Assembly: GCA_010912705.1 (NCBI GenBank) | Contig: POWB01000009.1 | Location: 39,764 to 103,763 of the forward strand | Direction: 5' to 3' | Length of the DNA stretch: 64,000 nucleotides | Source of the DNA: Halochromatium sp. | GTDB taxonomy: Bacteria; Pseudomonadota; Gammaproteobacteria; Chromatiales; Chromatiaceae | Part shown: piece after piece, positions 51,964 to 62,037 of the stretch | Position numbering within the stretch: the first letter of the stretch is position 1 | How the letters are laid out: each line of letters starts with the position of its first letter | Translations under genes and position numbers: made by a program | The notes under the pieces: generated by a model | What the model was told of the DNA's origin: nothing | Database searches by the model: none | The model's input: the letters and a program-made list of their open reading frames with translations, nothing else

Positions 51964-53132
51964 GTGCCACGAATGAGCTTCCTTTAGATGGCGAACCGGC
52001 TGCGAACAAGAAACAGACTCCGAGCAGCGAACAGAGTCTCAGCAGTGAGTCAACGCAGACGAGCGCGCCAACGCAGGGGAGGGAACAAGCGCTAAGCGCA
52101 GCACCAGCCTCAAACAGCGAACTGGCTATCGGCAGCGAAACGGGCACGAGTGCCGATGCGGCCACCAGCAGCGAAGTCAGTTCGAGCCGCGAAGCAGGAC
52201 GCCAAGCGAACAGCGCGAGCAGCGACTCTGGCCGCGGGTCGAGCCGCGATCTGCTTCGCAGCGATCGCACCTTCGATTTCAGCGGTCCCAAGCAGGTCTG
52301 GCAAGGTTTCGGTCAGGACTTCAAAGAGCTGACCCGCCGCGACCGACAGTTCGATTTCATGATCCGGGTGAAGGATCTGGAGCTGGATGTCAGTCATGGT
52401 CCGATCCTCTACCTGGAAGGTCTGAATGTCAGCTTCGACGGCTTCAAGGCGATTAATGAGCTGAATCTCTATGTCAATGCAGGCGAGCTGCGCTGCGTGA
52501 TCGGTCCAAACGGCGCCGGCAAGACCACGATGATGGACATCATCACCGGCAAGACGCGGCCGGATTCGGGCAGCGCCTTCTTCGGCCAGAAGATCGATCT
52601 GCTCAAGCTGACCGAGCCCGAGATCGCCGAGGTCGGCATCGGGCGCAAGTTCCAGAAGCCGACGGTGTTCGAGCACCACAGCGTCTTCGAGAACCTCGAA
52701 CTGGCGATGGCCGCCGACAAGCGCGTCTTCCCGACGCTGCTTGCACGCTTGACCGGCGCGGAGCGCGATCGCATCGACGAAGTGCTCAGCATCATCGGTC
52801 TGCGGGAGCAAGCGCAGCGAGAGGCCAGCGTGCTCTCGCACGGGCAGAAGCAATGGCTCGAGATCGGCATGCTGCTGATGCAAGACCCGCATCTGCTGCT
52901 GGTTGATGAGCCGGTCGCCGGCATGACCCATCAAGAGATGGAGCGCACCGCCGAGCTGCTCACCTCGCTCGCCGGCAAGCATACGGTGGTCGTCGTCGAG
53001 CACGACATGGACTTCGTGCGCTCGATTGCCAAGCGCGTCACCGTGCTGCACCAGGGTTCGGTGCTAGCCGAGGGCAGCATGGATGAGGTGCAGAATGACC
53101 CGCGCGTTGTCGAGGTCTATCTTGGTGAATGA
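51960..53132 (+). CDS. urtD: Urea ABC transporter ATPase UrtD with long Ser-rich N-terminal extension
   Basis: 390 residues from ATG 51960, which overlaps the urtC stop. The ATPase proper begins near residue 148 ([26 protein letters not shown]) and has Walker [10 protein letters not shown], the signature [16 protein letters not shown], Walker B LLLVDEP and switch His in [10 protein letters not shown]. About 145 residues precede it: 1-95 are Ser/Ala/Glu/Thr-rich and probably disordered, and 96-147 form a more ordered [20 protein letters not shown] segment. UrtD elsewhere is about 250 residues. The usual partner ATPase UrtE does not follow. Confidence 0.93.
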   Translation: MSATNELPLDGEPAANKKQTPSSEQSLSSESTQTSAPTQGREQALSAAPASNSELAIGSETGTSADAATSSEVSSSREAGRQANSASSDSGRGSSRDLLRSDRTFDFSGPKQVWQGFGQDFKELTRRDRQFDFMIRVKDLELDVSHGPILYLEGLNVSFDGFKAINELNLYVNAGELRCVIGPNGAGKTTMMDIITGKTRPDSGSAFFGQKIDLLKLTEPEIAEVGIGRKFQKPTVFEHHSVFENLELAMAADKRVFPTLLARLTGAERDRIDEVLSIIGLREQAQREASVLSHGQKQWLEIGMLLMQDPHLLLVDEPVAGMTHQEMERTAELLTSLAGKHTVVVVEHDMDFVRSIAKRVTVLHQGSVLAEGSMDEVQNDPRVVEVYLGE

Positions 53133-53263
53133 TGACAAACCTGCCGCAGAAGATCTGTCCCGTCTGTGGCAGGCCGTTCAGCTGGCGTCGCAAATGGGCG
53201 GCTTGCTGGGATCAGGTGAAATACTGTAGCGAGCGCTGTCGACGCGAGTCTCGCCATGTTTGA
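53132..53263 (+). CDS. DUF2256 small zinc-ribbon-like protein
   Basis: 43 residues, starting within the urtD stop (TGATG overlap). The sequence [32 protein letters not shown] matches the DUF2256 family pattern (two CxxC-type pairs with W-x-x-x-W). It is too short for ordinary gene finding but well conserved in form. It is probably a small metal-binding protein of unknown function. It is coupled to urtD by overlap, but this may be chance packing. Confidence 0.85.
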   Translation: MTNLPQKICPVCGRPFSWRRKWAACWDQVKYCSERCRRESRHV

Positions 53264-53549
53264 CTCCGGCGAGGTTGTCGATCCAAGGGTCCACTGCGAG
53301 GATTGCCAAGCCTGCTGCTGCCGCAAGGAGGTCTTGTTGCTTGGCGATACCCGAGTGCCCAGCCATTTCGTGGTGCTCGACGCCTGGGGCGCCGAGGTCA
53401 TGGAACGCCTTGACGATGGCTGGTGCATCGCGCTCGATCGCCAGCGTCTGCAGTGCTTGATCTACAGCATGCGGCCTCAGATCTGTCGTGATGTGGCGAT
53501 GGGCGGCGCCGAATGTGTCGCTGCGCGCGTCGAGTCCGACCTTTGCTGA
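53256..53549 (+). CDS. YkgJ-family cysteine cluster protein
   Basis: 97 residues. [15 protein letters not shown] near the N-terminus and a later C-LIY...RPQICRDV give the CxxC..CC plus Cys pattern of the YkgJ (zinc/iron chelating) family. The start overlaps the preceding DUF2256 stop by eight bases, so both may be one unit. Function is unknown. Confidence 0.8.
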   Translation: MFDSGEVVDPRVHCEDCQACCCRKEVLLLGDTRVPSHFVVLDAWGAEVMERLDDGWCIALDRQRLQCLIYSMRPQICRDVAMGGAECVAARVESDLC

Positions 53550-53594
53550 AGCTGTGTCGAAGATTCGATGGCAACACCTGGAGGGGCGTAAGCG

Positions 53595-53822
53595 ATGATG
53601 TCCAAGCTCACCCCCGGCGAGAAGGCGATCGCTGTCTCGCGTGATCTGCTCAAGCGTGGTCTGAGCAATGGCGTTGAGGTCAAGATCGAAGGCTTGCCTG
53701 GGGTCTATAAGGTCCGGGATAAGATGAACAAGCGTTGGAAGCGACGTATCGACATCTACATGGGCGACAACCTCGAGCGCGCGCGGGAGTGGGGCAAACA
53801 GCAGGTTGTCATCCGGTGGTAA
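53595..53822 (+). CDS. Small conserved uncharacterised protein
   Basis: 75 residues, basic, with LTPGEKAIAVSRDLLKRGL, a PGVYKVRD turn and KRRIDIYMGDNLERAREWGKQ. It looks like a compact alpha-beta protein. The ATG follows a CTGGAGGGGCGTAAGCG ribosome binding site. I do not recognise a characterised family. Confidence 0.65.
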   Translation: MMSKLTPGEKAIAVSRDLLKRGLSNGVEVKIEGLPGVYKVRDKMNKRWKRRIDIYMGDNLERAREWGKQQVVIRW

Positions 53823-53844
53823 TTCAGTCACGAGGAGAGAGGCC

Positions 53845-54606
53845 ATGAAGCTTTACGAGCTCGGCCGCTTGTCATCGGGTGCAGCGGCGCAGCTCGCCGG
53901 TGCCCGCTGCCCGGTCCAAGTCGATGTGGGTTTCGGCGATGCCGTAACCCCCGCACCCGAGCCGGTAGAGTACCCGACCATCCTGCCCGAGCTGCCGGCG
54001 CCAAGGCTGCGCGCCTACCCGCGCGAAACGGTCGTCGCCGAGAAGCTGGAGGCCCTGGTTACCCTCGGTATCGCCAACAGCCGCATGAAGGACTACTTCG
54101 ACCTCTATTTCGAGCTTGCCGATGCTCTTGCCGCCGCCGACGCTCAACTGCAGGTGATCTTCTTGTGCGGGCGTAACGAGACGCTCGCGCGCAGACTCCA
54201 GAGTGCGCATCAGCCGTTCCCGCACCTCGTCCTCGGCTATCGCGACGACATCCACCGCTATCTGGCGCTCGCCGATCTGTTCGTCGGCAAGGCCGGTCCG
54301 CAGTCGATCTCGGAGGCGCTGGCGCTCGGCCTACCGCTTCTGATCGACGAGTGGCGCGTGCTGCCGCAGGAGCGGGCGCTGACGCGCTGGGTAAAGGCGA
54401 GTGGGGTCGGAGCCACCTTCAGTCGCCCGGCGCAGTTCGTGCGCGAGGCGCAGGCGCTAGCTGCTCGGCCAGGCTCAGGCAGCGCGCCTGAGCTGGCGCG
54501 GAGCAATACCGCCTCAGGCGACATCCTTCGCATCGTCGACACCCTCGTCGCGCGGAAGGACGCGACGGATGCGGTTTGGATTTCCTCTCCGTCCAAGTGG
54601 CTGTAA
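53845..54606 (+). pseudogene. Chimeric ORF: UPF0175-like, AbiEii-like and GT28-like fragments in one frame
   Basis: Reading from ATG 53845 (GAGGAGAGAGG upstream) gives three unrelated pieces. Residues 1-19 (MKLYELGRLSSGAAAQLAG) match the helix-turn-helix core of UPF0175 proteins. Residues about 20-88 (PVQVDVGFGDAVTP, APRLRAYPRETVVAEKLEALVTLGIANSRMKDYFDL) match the C-terminal part of AbiEii-type nucleotidyltransferase toxins. Residues about 90-254 (VIFLCGRNETLARRL, HRYLALADLFVGKAGPQSISEALALGLPLLI) match the nucleotide-sugar half of MurG/MGDG-synthase-like glycosyltransferases. Each piece lacks its essential remainder, so the product is probably nonfunctional, yet the frame is open and has a good ribosome binding site. 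Confidence 0.8.
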
Positions 54607-54691
54607 CCGTCGCTTCGGCCGTGCACAAAAGATCAGGCGCACGACTGATTAGCGACTATCATCATGTTTTCGGCGCAGCCAGTGAAGCTTC

Positions 54692-57211
54692 ATGAACAAC
54701 CCGGTTGTTTGCGCGGCCAGGGATCGACTCGATGGCGCGACCTGTCAACTGCGCGGCGGTCTCCTTGTGCGCCTGATCCTGTTTGGCGTCGCCATCTGTG
54801 CCGCACTCCCGGCCCTAGCCTTGGACAGCGTGACCCTGCAGCTGAAATGGCGCCATCAGTTTCAGTTCGCCGGCTACTACATGGCGCTGGAAAAGGGCTA
54901 TTACCGTGACGCGGGACTGGATGTCCGCCTCCTCGAAGCCGGACCGCACACCGATCCCGTCGTCGAGGTGATGGCGGGCAGGGCGCAGTTCGGGATCAGC
55001 AGCAGCGAACTCCTGCTGTCACGGCAGACTGATCCCGTCGTCGCCCTGGCTCCCATCTACCAGCACTCGCCGTTTGAACTTCTGGTCCGCGCCGACCGTG
55101 CGAGCAATCTCCACGAACTGGTCGGACAGCCCATCATGCTGGAGGCCGGCTCGGCCGAGATCCTAGCGCTGTTCTTAAAGGAAGGCGTCGAGCCGGACCA
55201 ACTGACGATCGCTCCCCATAGCCTGGGGATCGATGCGCTGCTGCAGAATGAGGTGGCCGCGCTGTCGGCCTATTCCACCACCGAGCCCTATCTCCTGCGC
55301 CAGGCCGGTCTCGACTACAATGCCTTCTCGGCTCGCGCGGGCGGCATCGATTTCTATGGCGACATCCTCTTTACCAGCGAGTCCGAGCTGAAGTCCGATC
55401 CCGAGCGGACGCGGGCCTTTCTCGCCGCCAGCCTGAAAGGCTGGCAATACGCCATGGAGCACATCGATGAAAGCATCGAGCTCATCATGGCCAACTACAA
55501 CAGCCAAGACCGCAGCCGTGCGCACTATCGCTTCGAGGCTGAGGAAAGTCGGCGCTTGATGCGCCCGGACCTGATCGCGATCGGGCACGTCAACCCCGGC
55601 CGCTGGCGTCATATCGCCGAGACCTATGCCGCGCTGGGCATGCTGCCCGAGGATTTCCCTCTGGATGGGTTCCTCTATGAGGCCGAGCCGCCCCGACTCG
55701 ATCCGGGCCTGCTCGTCGCGCTGGCCTTCGCCCTGGCGGTGGCACTGATGCTGGCCTTGCTGAGTTGGCGCGTGCATGGCCTCAATCTGCGTCTGCGCGG
55801 GGAGATCGACCAGCGCGTCGTGGCGCACCACAAGCTCGCCGAGAGCGAGGCCCTGCACCGCCTGCTCACCGAGAACAGCGGCGATGTCATCTGGATGCTC
55901 GATCTGGCCAGTCAGCGCTTCGATTATGTCAGTCCCTCGGTCGAACGCCTGCGTGGCTTCACGCCCGAGGAAGTGATGGCACAACCCATGCAGGACGCCC
56001 TTACACCACCATCGGCGGAGAAGGTCGCAGCGCTCATGCGCGAGACGATCGGGCGCCTCTTGGCGGGCGACACCAAGGCGATCTACGTCACCACCGAGGT
56101 CGACCAACCGCACCGCGACGGCCACATCGTACCGACGGAGGTCGTCACAACCTATCTGCTGGACAAGGCCGGTCAGCCCGTCAAGCTGCTTGGCATCACG
56201 CGCGATATCTCCCAACGCAAGGCACTGGAGTCTGAATTGCGTACCCGCGTCGCCGCCATCGAGGCCGCGGCCGACGCCATCGTCATCACCGACACCCAGG
56301 GCCGCTTGCTGTATGTCAATCCGGCCTTCACCCGGCAAACCGGCTTCGATCGGGAATCGGTCAAAGGTCATGACACCCGGATTCTCAACAGCGGCAAACA
56401 GTCCAGAGCCTTTTATGCGCAGCTCTGGCAGACCGTCCTGGCCGGCCGGATTTGGCGTGGCGAGTTGATCAATCGTCGTAAGAACGGCGAGCTTTACGAG
56501 GAGGAAATGGCCATTTCCCCGGTCAAGAATGAGCAAGGCCAGATCGAGTATTTCGTGGCCGTCAAGCGCGATATCAGCGGCCAGCGTGCCATGGAACGCG
56601 CCCTACAGGCTGCGAACCAGGAACTTCAACAGAACCTTGACAAGATTAGTCGCTTGCAGGAGATCCTCGCCGAACAGGCAGTCCGCGACCCGCTGACCGG
56701 CCTCTATAACCGTCGTTATCTCGACGAGACCCTCGCACGCGAATTTGCCCGAACCGAGCGCGAGGACTCTCCCTTGGCAGTGGCCATGATCGACGTCGAC
56801 TTCTTCAAACGGATCAACGACACCTGGGGGCACTCGGCCGGCGATGAGATCCTCAAGCGGCTGGCCCAATGCCTGCAGCTGGGGGTCCGTGAGGGCGATA
56901 TCGTCTGTCGCTATGGCGGTGAGGAATTCCTACTGTTGCTGCCGCGTATCGCCCTAGAGATCGCCTTCCAGCGCGCCGAGCGCTTGCGCCGCGATTTTGC
57001 CGACAGCGCGCTTGAGTGGGGCGAGGCCCAGATCCAGGCAACGCTGTCGATTGGGCTGGCGAGTTTCCCCGACCATGCCCAAACCCCGCAGGCCCTGATC
57101 GAGCAGGCCGACGCGGCCCTGTATCGTGCGAAGCGCTCGGGACGCAATCGAACCGAGGTCGCATCGGCCACCTCCTCCGCAGCGGTCACCACAGCGGTCA
57201 CCCCGGGATAG
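54692..57211 (+). CDS. NMT1-type sensor, PAS-PAS, GGDEF diguanylate cyclase
   Basis: 839 residues. A signal/TM segment is followed by a periplasmic NMT1/THI5-like binding domain (about 45-330; LQLKWRHQFQFAGYYMALEKGYYRDAGLDV), a transmembrane helix (LLVALAFALAVALMLALLSW, about 345), two PAS domains (about 385-510 and 515-640), then a GGDEF domain (about 660-820) with the active loop YGGEEFLLLLPR and DPLTGLYNRRYLDE. The enzyme should make cyclic di-GMP in response to a small ligand, probably a pyrimidine-like or amine nutrient by family. No EAL domain. No RxxD inhibitory site was seen just before GGEEF. Confidence 0.93.
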   Translation: MNNPVVCAARDRLDGATCQLRGGLLVRLILFGVAICAALPALALDSVTLQLKWRHQFQFAGYYMALEKGYYRDAGLDVRLLEAGPHTDPVVEVMAGRAQFGISSSELLLSRQTDPVVALAPIYQHSPFELLVRADRASNLHELVGQPIMLEAGSAEILALFLKEGVEPDQLTIAPHSLGIDALLQNEVAALSAYSTTEPYLLRQAGLDYNAFSARAGGIDFYGDILFTSESELKSDPERTRAFLAASLKGWQYAMEHIDESIELIMANYNSQDRSRAHYRFEAEESRRLMRPDLIAIGHVNPGRWRHIAETYAALGMLPEDFPLDGFLYEAEPPRLDPGLLVALAFALAVALMLALLSWRVHGLNLRLRGEIDQRVVAHHKLAESEALHRLLTENSGDVIWMLDLASQRFDYVSPSVERLRGFTPEEVMAQPMQDALTPPSAEKVAALMRETIGRLLAGDTKAIYVTTEVDQPHRDGHIVPTEVVTTYLLDKAGQPVKLLGITRDISQRKALESELRTRVAAIEAAADAIVITDTQGRLLYVNPAFTRQTGFDRESVKGHDTRILNSGKQSRAFYAQLWQTVLAGRIWRGELINRRKNGELYEEEMAISPVKNEQGQIEYFVAVKRDISGQRAMERALQAANQELQQNLDKISRLQEILAEQAVRDPLTGLYNRRYLDETLAREFARTEREDSPLAVAMIDVDFFKRINDTWGHSAGDEILKRLAQCLQLGVREGDIVCRYGGEEFLLLLPRIALEIAFQRAERLRRDFADSALEWGEAQIQATLSIGLASFPDHAQTPQALIEQADAALYRAKRSGRNRTEVASATSSAAVTTAVTPG

Positions 57212-57251
57212 GCAATCGCCCTGGTCGACACACCGGAGGACGTGTGAGCGC

Positions 57252-58760
57252 TCAGCGCTCGTAGGATTCGATGCGCGCGGCCGTGCTCAGCGGCACCAGG
57301 AACGCGCTCGGATCAGGCAGCACCTTCGCCCGCACCGCGGCCAGCGTGGTTTCGCCGCCGTAGCTCACGGATGACTGCAGATGGCCGCGGATGCGCTGCA
57401 GGATGGTGCTGACGCTGCCACGGTACGGCACCTGGATCTCCTGACCTTCGGGCGGGACGTCAAGCGCCGCGTCGAGTTCGTCGCTGCTGCCACTGTCGTA
57501 GAGCGCTTCCAGCACCGCCTCGGGCGAGGTCATGCCGCGGTAGATCTTCTTCTTCATGTGGGTCGCCGGGTCCTGGATCACCTGGCCCGGCGCCTCGTCG
57601 GTGCCGGACAGCGCGCTGCCGAGCATCACCGTCGACGCCCCGCAGATCAGGGCGAGAAAGATGTCCTTGTCGGTCTTCACGCCGCCGTCGGCCACGATCG
57701 GCACGCTGTCACCGACGGCGAGATAGGCCTCACGAATGGCCTGTAGCTGCGGCACGCCCGCCGCCGTTTCCAGCCGCGTGCGGCAGCCGCGGCCGGGCCC
57801 GACACCGACCTTGATGGCATCGGCGCCGATCTCGCGCATAAAGCGCGCGCCCGCGCTGGTGGCGACATTGCCGCACACCAGCGGCACGCTGCCAAACTGG
57901 CGCCGCAGCCCGGCAACCGCCTGCTCCATGATCACCGAGTGACCGTGAGCGATGTCGACGAACAGCAGATCGGCGCCGGCCTCCAGCAGTGCCGCGGCCC
58001 GCTCCAGGTAATCGCCGCGCGCGCCGACCGCTGCGGCGCAGCGCAGGTGGCCGGCGCTATCCTTGCTGGCGCCGGGCTGTTTGCGTTTAAGATTGATGTC
58101 GCGGCGCGTGATGAGCCCATGGATGCGATTCGCGCCATCGATGAGCGGCAGGCGCTCGATGCGGTGGTCGAACATCAGCCGTTCGGCCTCGTCGGTGGAG
58201 ATGTCCGGCGCGCCGGTCACCAAGCGGGACAGCGGGGTCATGAACTCGTCGACCACTCGGTCCGCGTCTGCATCCTGCACCGGCGTGTCCCGGTTCGAGA
58301 GCAAGCCGGCCAGCAGGTTGGAGCCGCAGGCGGTCTCGATCAGGATGCCGGTGATGCCGTGCTGACGCGTGAAACGCCTGGCTTGGTGGATCGTAGTGCC
58401 CAGCGGCAGGCACAGTGGACTGGCAATCACAGCGCTCTGGCTGCGCTTCACCACGGCAACTTCGGACGCCTGGCGCTCAATGCTCATACCACGATGCACG
58501 ACCCCAATGCCCCCGTGCATGGCCATGGCTCGCGCCATGTCGGCGCCGGTGACGCTGTCCATGTTCGATGAGACGATTGGCAGATCCAACGCAATCTCCG
58601 TCGTCAGCAGCGACTTGACGCTGATCGTGCGGCGGGTTTGCGAGTCCGTCTTCTGCGGCCGGAACAGGAAATCGTCGAAGGTCCTGCCGGTCCAGAAAGC
58701 CGCCTCGTCCGGCGCTGAGGCGAAGCCGTCGTCCAGGTTCTGCCAGCGACTTGTTGCCAT
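57252..58760 (-). CDS. GuaB1-like IMP dehydrogenase/GMP reductase family protein
   Basis: 502 residues. TIM-barrel IMPDH/GMPR fold with two CBS domains inserted (about 110-225). [12 protein letters not shown] and [12 protein letters not shown] are the N-terminal landmarks; the catalytic loop is [19 protein letters not shown] with Cys present, and [21 protein letters not shown] and the flap [11 protein letters not shown] follow. The GRGCRTR loop and flap differ from classical GuaB, matching the GuaB1 subfamily, some of which are GMP reductases. It acts in purine interconversion; the direction is not certain. It is a stand-alone gene. Confidence 0.85.
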   Translation of the reverse strand: MATSRWQNLDDGFASAPDEAAFWTGRTFDDFLFRPQKTDSQTRRTISVKSLLTTEIALDLPIVSSNMDSVTGADMARAMAMHGGIGVVHRGMSIERQASEVAVVKRSQSAVIASPLCLPLGTTIHQARRFTRQHGITGILIETACGSNLLAGLLSNRDTPVQDADADRVVDEFMTPLSRLVTGAPDISTDEAERLMFDHRIERLPLIDGANRIHGLITRRDINLKRKQPGASKDSAGHLRCAAAVGARGDYLERAAALLEAGADLLFVDIAHGHSVIMEQAVAGLRRQFGSVPLVCGNVATSAGARFMREIGADAIKVGVGPGRGCRTRLETAAGVPQLQAIREAYLAVGDSVPIVADGGVKTDKDIFLALICGASTVMLGSALSGTDEAPGQVIQDPATHMKKKIYRGMTSPEAVLEALYDSGSSDELDAALDVPPEGQEIQVPYRGSVSTILQRIRGHLQSSVSYGGETTLAAVRAKVLPDPSAFLVPLSTAARIESYER

Positions 58761-59041
58761 GGGTCAGTCTCAGGTTGCGCTAATGATCGTGGTCTGCGAC
58801 GTCCGGGAGCCCAATGTCCGCTTCGTCGTCTGTGCCACTCGGCGTCTATGGTAGCCCCTTTTTGCACCACTCTTTGAGACCATCGGAACGCATCTATAGA
58901 CGCCAACGGTTGATCTCCTTGTCATCGGTGCCGACTGGGGCCTCTGTGCGGCCCAGTATCCCTGCGAGGCTGGGCGCGGCTTGCAGCGCACGCACACTTG
59001 GCGTACGGTCAGAAGCTTGCCATCCATGTTGAACCAGCGCC

Positions 59042-59326
59042 ATGACCACAGCCCAACCCCTCAAAGCGCAGCGCCTGCATATCCGGCTCGATGGTGATTC
59101 CAAGCAGAAGCTTGAGCGGGCAGCTGCGTATGTGAATAGGAGTCTCTCCGAATTCGTCCTGAGTCGGGCATTGGACGCGGCGGATACGGTGATCTTGGAG
59201 CACGAGACCCTCCGGCTGAGCGATGCGGACTGGGAGGTGTTCCTCGATGCGCTCGAGCATCCGCCAGAGCCGAACGCCCGGCTTCGACAGGCATTCACCG
59301 AGCATCGCAAACGCGTACAGCGGTGA
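59042..59326 (+). CDS. tacA: TacA-like DUF1778 antitoxin
   Basis: 94 residues. A ribbon-helix-helix domain (AQRLHIRLDGDSKQKLERAAAYVNRSLSEFVLSRALDAADTVI) is followed by the toxin-neutralising tail with LRLSDADWEVFLDALEHPPEPNARLRQAF, the standard DUF1778 layout. It represses its operon and masks the GNAT toxin encoded 13 bp downstream. Confidence 0.93.
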   Translation: MTTAQPLKAQRLHIRLDGDSKQKLERAAAYVNRSLSEFVLSRALDAADTVILEHETLRLSDADWEVFLDALEHPPEPNARLRQAFTEHRKRVQR

Positions 59327-59338
59327 TCGTCTGTCAAC

Positions 59339-59845
59339 ATGGACCTGCGTATCTTGCCACTGGGCAAGGAGGATGACCGCAAGTCCTTCCGTTGCGGTGA
59401 GCGATCACTCGACGAGTATCTCCATCGTTACGCCGGGCAGGACATCAGACGCCGAGTCAATCGTGTCTTCGTGGCGGTTGCGGCTGATACACCAAGGCAG
59501 ATCGTCGCCTTCTATAGTCTCAGCGCGGGCAGCCTTGATGCCGAGGCATTGCCCGACGCCTATCGTCGCCGTTTACCTCGCTATCCGGTCCCTGTGGTCT
59601 TACTCGGGCGTTTGGCCGTCGCGGTGTTCCACCAAGGTCAAGGAATCGGTGCTATTTTGCTCACCGATGCCCTGCGGCGCGTCGCAGGTGCCAGTCATCT
59701 GATGGCGGTCTATGCGGTCGTCGTCGACGCACTGGATGATCGGGCGGCCGATTTCTATCGCAAGTTTGGCTTCATCGCATTACCCAGCCGACCCAGAACG
59801 CTGTTCCTGCCGCTTGACTCGTTTCTCGAGTTGGGCGGAAGCTAA
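59339..59845 (+). CDS. tacT: TacT-like GNAT acetyltransferase toxin
   Basis: 168 residues. GNAT fold beginning FRCGERSLDEYLHRYAGQDIRRRVNRVFVA, with the acetyl-CoA loop FHQGQGIGAILL and the C-terminal Tyr in AADFYRKFGFIAL. TacT toxins acetylate charged tRNAs and stop translation. It follows the antitoxin closely, and the pair lies directly upstream of the McrBC-like genes, suggesting a defence island. Confidence 0.93.
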   Translation: MDLRILPLGKEDDRKSFRCGERSLDEYLHRYAGQDIRRRVNRVFVAVAADTPRQIVAFYSLSAGSLDAEALPDAYRRRLPRYPVPVVLLGRLAVAVFHQGQGIGAILLTDALRRVAGASHLMAVYAVVVDALDDRAADFYRKFGFIALPSRPRTLFLPLDSFLELGGS

Positions 59846-59890
59846 ATCGCTAATAAACTATATTTTGTGCCTTGTCACTGAACCCTTCTT

Positions 59891-62035
59891 ATGTCGGACC
59901 TAGATAAAGAACTAATGAGTATTGCGGATGCGGATAATCTGCGTGATTCCGCAAGAGTTGACTATCTTAAAAAGCAATGGGGGATAAGCGATTTACGTGT
60001 TCAGGGGCGGCTTAAAAAAATGGGGGATCTCTGGTGGTTGACCGACGTCCGATCAGAAAACGGCACACTTCTCCATTATCCTTTTTCAGACTTGAGCCGG
60101 CCGCTGGGTCATGAAAGGCCAGGAGTATTTGTCGGACCCGAATCCGTTATCCCTATTGGTCTTTCGGAGCCAGATCTGCTAGTCAGTACGATACTGGAAA
60201 TTGCAAGCAAAGCTGAGCGAGAAAAACAGAATAATCCGTTATTAGTTCAGGCAAATCCACGTCTGCTTAAGTTGCTGACTTCAATATCGTCGGAGTATTT
60301 CTTCTACAATGAAGATGGCATCTCAGTTCCAGAAACAGTGCGCCAGCATTACATTGCGCAATGTCGGAAGGAGGCGGAAGCGGAACTTGCCAAGCTGAAC
60401 GACGAACTTTCGCAAGGTAGGCGCCGATCTGACGCCCTTACAGCTGAGGTCATTGAAACACAGCAAAAAATCAAGCAGGAGGAGGCGTCCCTGCAAGAGG
60501 CCGAGGCGCACGCGATCATGGCGCAAGAGGAACTGCAAGCCATTAAGGAGGAGCTAGCTGAAGCACGAAAGCAACGAGATCGCGAGCGTGGGCGCATTGA
60601 GAGCCAAGCGGATGAGTTGCGCGCCTATGTCAAGGCGAGAATTGCCCCCTTACGCCGCCTAGAACTCGTCACTCAGGCCCAATTGGACAGCCTGTTCCCG
60701 GGTGACAACGTTGCTGGTCAGCGTGAAGACAATGACTGGCCCCTGTTCGATGGCAAGACGACTCCGATCGATCATATCCAACGCTATCTCTTCGGCAAGG
60801 GCATTGGCTACCCCTTGGATCTGCTCGAGAACTTTCATGCATTGCTGGGCACCGGAGACCTGATCATCCTGTCCGGCCTATCCGGTTCCGGCAAGACGAA
60901 TCTGGTCAAGTCTTACGCTGAAGCCACGGGCAATGAGCATCGGATTATTCCGGTCAAGCCTAACTGGACCAGCGCCGAGGATCTGCTCGGCTTTCATAAC
61001 CCGCTGCAGCGCGCCTATGCGCCGACGCCGTTTCTCGAGGCCCTCTTCGACGCTCAACGCGATCCAGAACGTCTCTATATCATCTGTCTCGACGAGATGA
61101 ACCTAGCACGAGTCGAATATTACTTCGCAGACTTCTTGTCTCGCCTTGAAGATCGAAAGGGTCCGAGCATACAGCTCTATCCCGACGATGAGTTGGGCCA
61201 TGTCAAAACCGAGCTACTGGTGCTGTTGGAGACCTTAGGCGGATTGAATGTGGATGAGAATTCAGCAACCTTACAATCGCTGCTCGCAGATGGCGGAACA
61301 ATGACCGCGCTGGCGCAGCGGCTGGGGCTTGGCGATAGGGAGTCCTTCCCCAAGCTGCATGGGCGTATCCGTCGCATGCTGACAGGTGCGCTGACGGTGC
61401 ATCCAACGCTATCAATCCCAGCCAATGTCCGCTTTGTCGGCGCCATCAACATGGACGACACGACCCACTACCTGTCACCCAAGGTGCTCGACCGAGCCTA
61501 TGTGCTTCAGTTTCAGAGTCCGCTAGATTATTGGCGGCAGGTTGATGGGAAGCTCGGCGATGCGGAAAAACCACGCGATGGCATTCGAATCCCAGCTTCC
61601 GCATTCTATCCAAGGTGTGACTACCCGGATTATCAGCCAACCGATCCGCTGGTCAAGAAGTTGACATCCTATGTCAGCGAATTCCTCAAACCGCTTGGCA
61701 TCGAACTCGGTATGCGACCCTTGCGGCAGGCGTTGCTCTATCAGGACCGATTGCGCGAGGTGTTCAAGGGAGACAGCCTAGAGCTGCTTGCCCTGAACCA
61801 TTTGCTACGCCAAAAAGTACTGCCGCGGTTCTCGTTTGACGGGAAGCAGCGCGCGCGAGGACGGGGTGAGCAGACCTGCGATGCGGTTGTGCGGGCCTTT
61901 CGGGATCGTTTGGTGGAGGATTTAAGTCCGCTGCAGAGCAAGGACATTTCACCGTCTGGACGGGCAACCGACGAGATCAATTCGATGATCGAGCGCGCGG
62001 TTGAAAGTGATGGTGTCTATAACTACTGGTCCTGA
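59891..62035 (+). CDS. McrB-like AAA+ NTPase with N-terminal coiled coil
   Basis: 714 residues. The N-terminal part (1-150) has no recognised domain; a Glu/Lys/Gln-rich coiled coil follows (about 155-255). The AAA+ domain has Walker A GLSGSGKTN (about 328), the McrB-specific Walker B LDEMNLARVEYYFADFLSRLED, and the sensor NMDDTTHYLSPKVLDRA. The McrB family cuts or remodels modified or foreign nucleic acid together with an McrC partner. The partner is encoded two bases downstream. It belongs with type IV-like restriction or coiled-coil McrBC relatives (CoCoNuT-type systems are a candidate comparison). Confidence 0.9.
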   Translation: MSDLDKELMSIADADNLRDSARVDYLKKQWGISDLRVQGRLKKMGDLWWLTDVRSENGTLLHYPFSDLSRPLGHERPGVFVGPESVIPIGLSEPDLLVSTILEIASKAEREKQNNPLLVQANPRLLKLLTSISSEYFFYNEDGISVPETVRQHYIAQCRKEAEAELAKLNDELSQGRRRSDALTAEVIETQQKIKQEEASLQEAEAHAIMAQEELQAIKEELAEARKQRDRERGRIESQADELRAYVKARIAPLRRLELVTQAQLDSLFPGDNVAGQREDNDWPLFDGKTTPIDHIQRYLFGKGIGYPLDLLENFHALLGTGDLIILSGLSGSGKTNLVKSYAEATGNEHRIIPVKPNWTSAEDLLGFHNPLQRAYAPTPFLEALFDAQRDPERLYIICLDEMNLARVEYYFADFLSRLEDRKGPSIQLYPDDELGHVKTELLVLLETLGGLNVDENSATLQSLLADGGTMTALAQRLGLGDRESFPKLHGRIRRMLTGALTVHPTLSIPANVRFVGAINMDDTTHYLSPKVLDRAYVLQFQSPLDYWRQVDGKLGDAEKPRDGIRIPASAFYPRCDYPDYQPTDPLVKKLTSYVSEFLKPLGIELGMRPLRQALLYQDRLREVFKGDSLELLALNHLLRQKVLPRFSFDGKQRARGRGEQTCDAVVRAFRDRLVEDLSPLQSKDISPSGRATDEINSMIERAVESDGVYNYWS

Positions 62036-62037
62036 CG

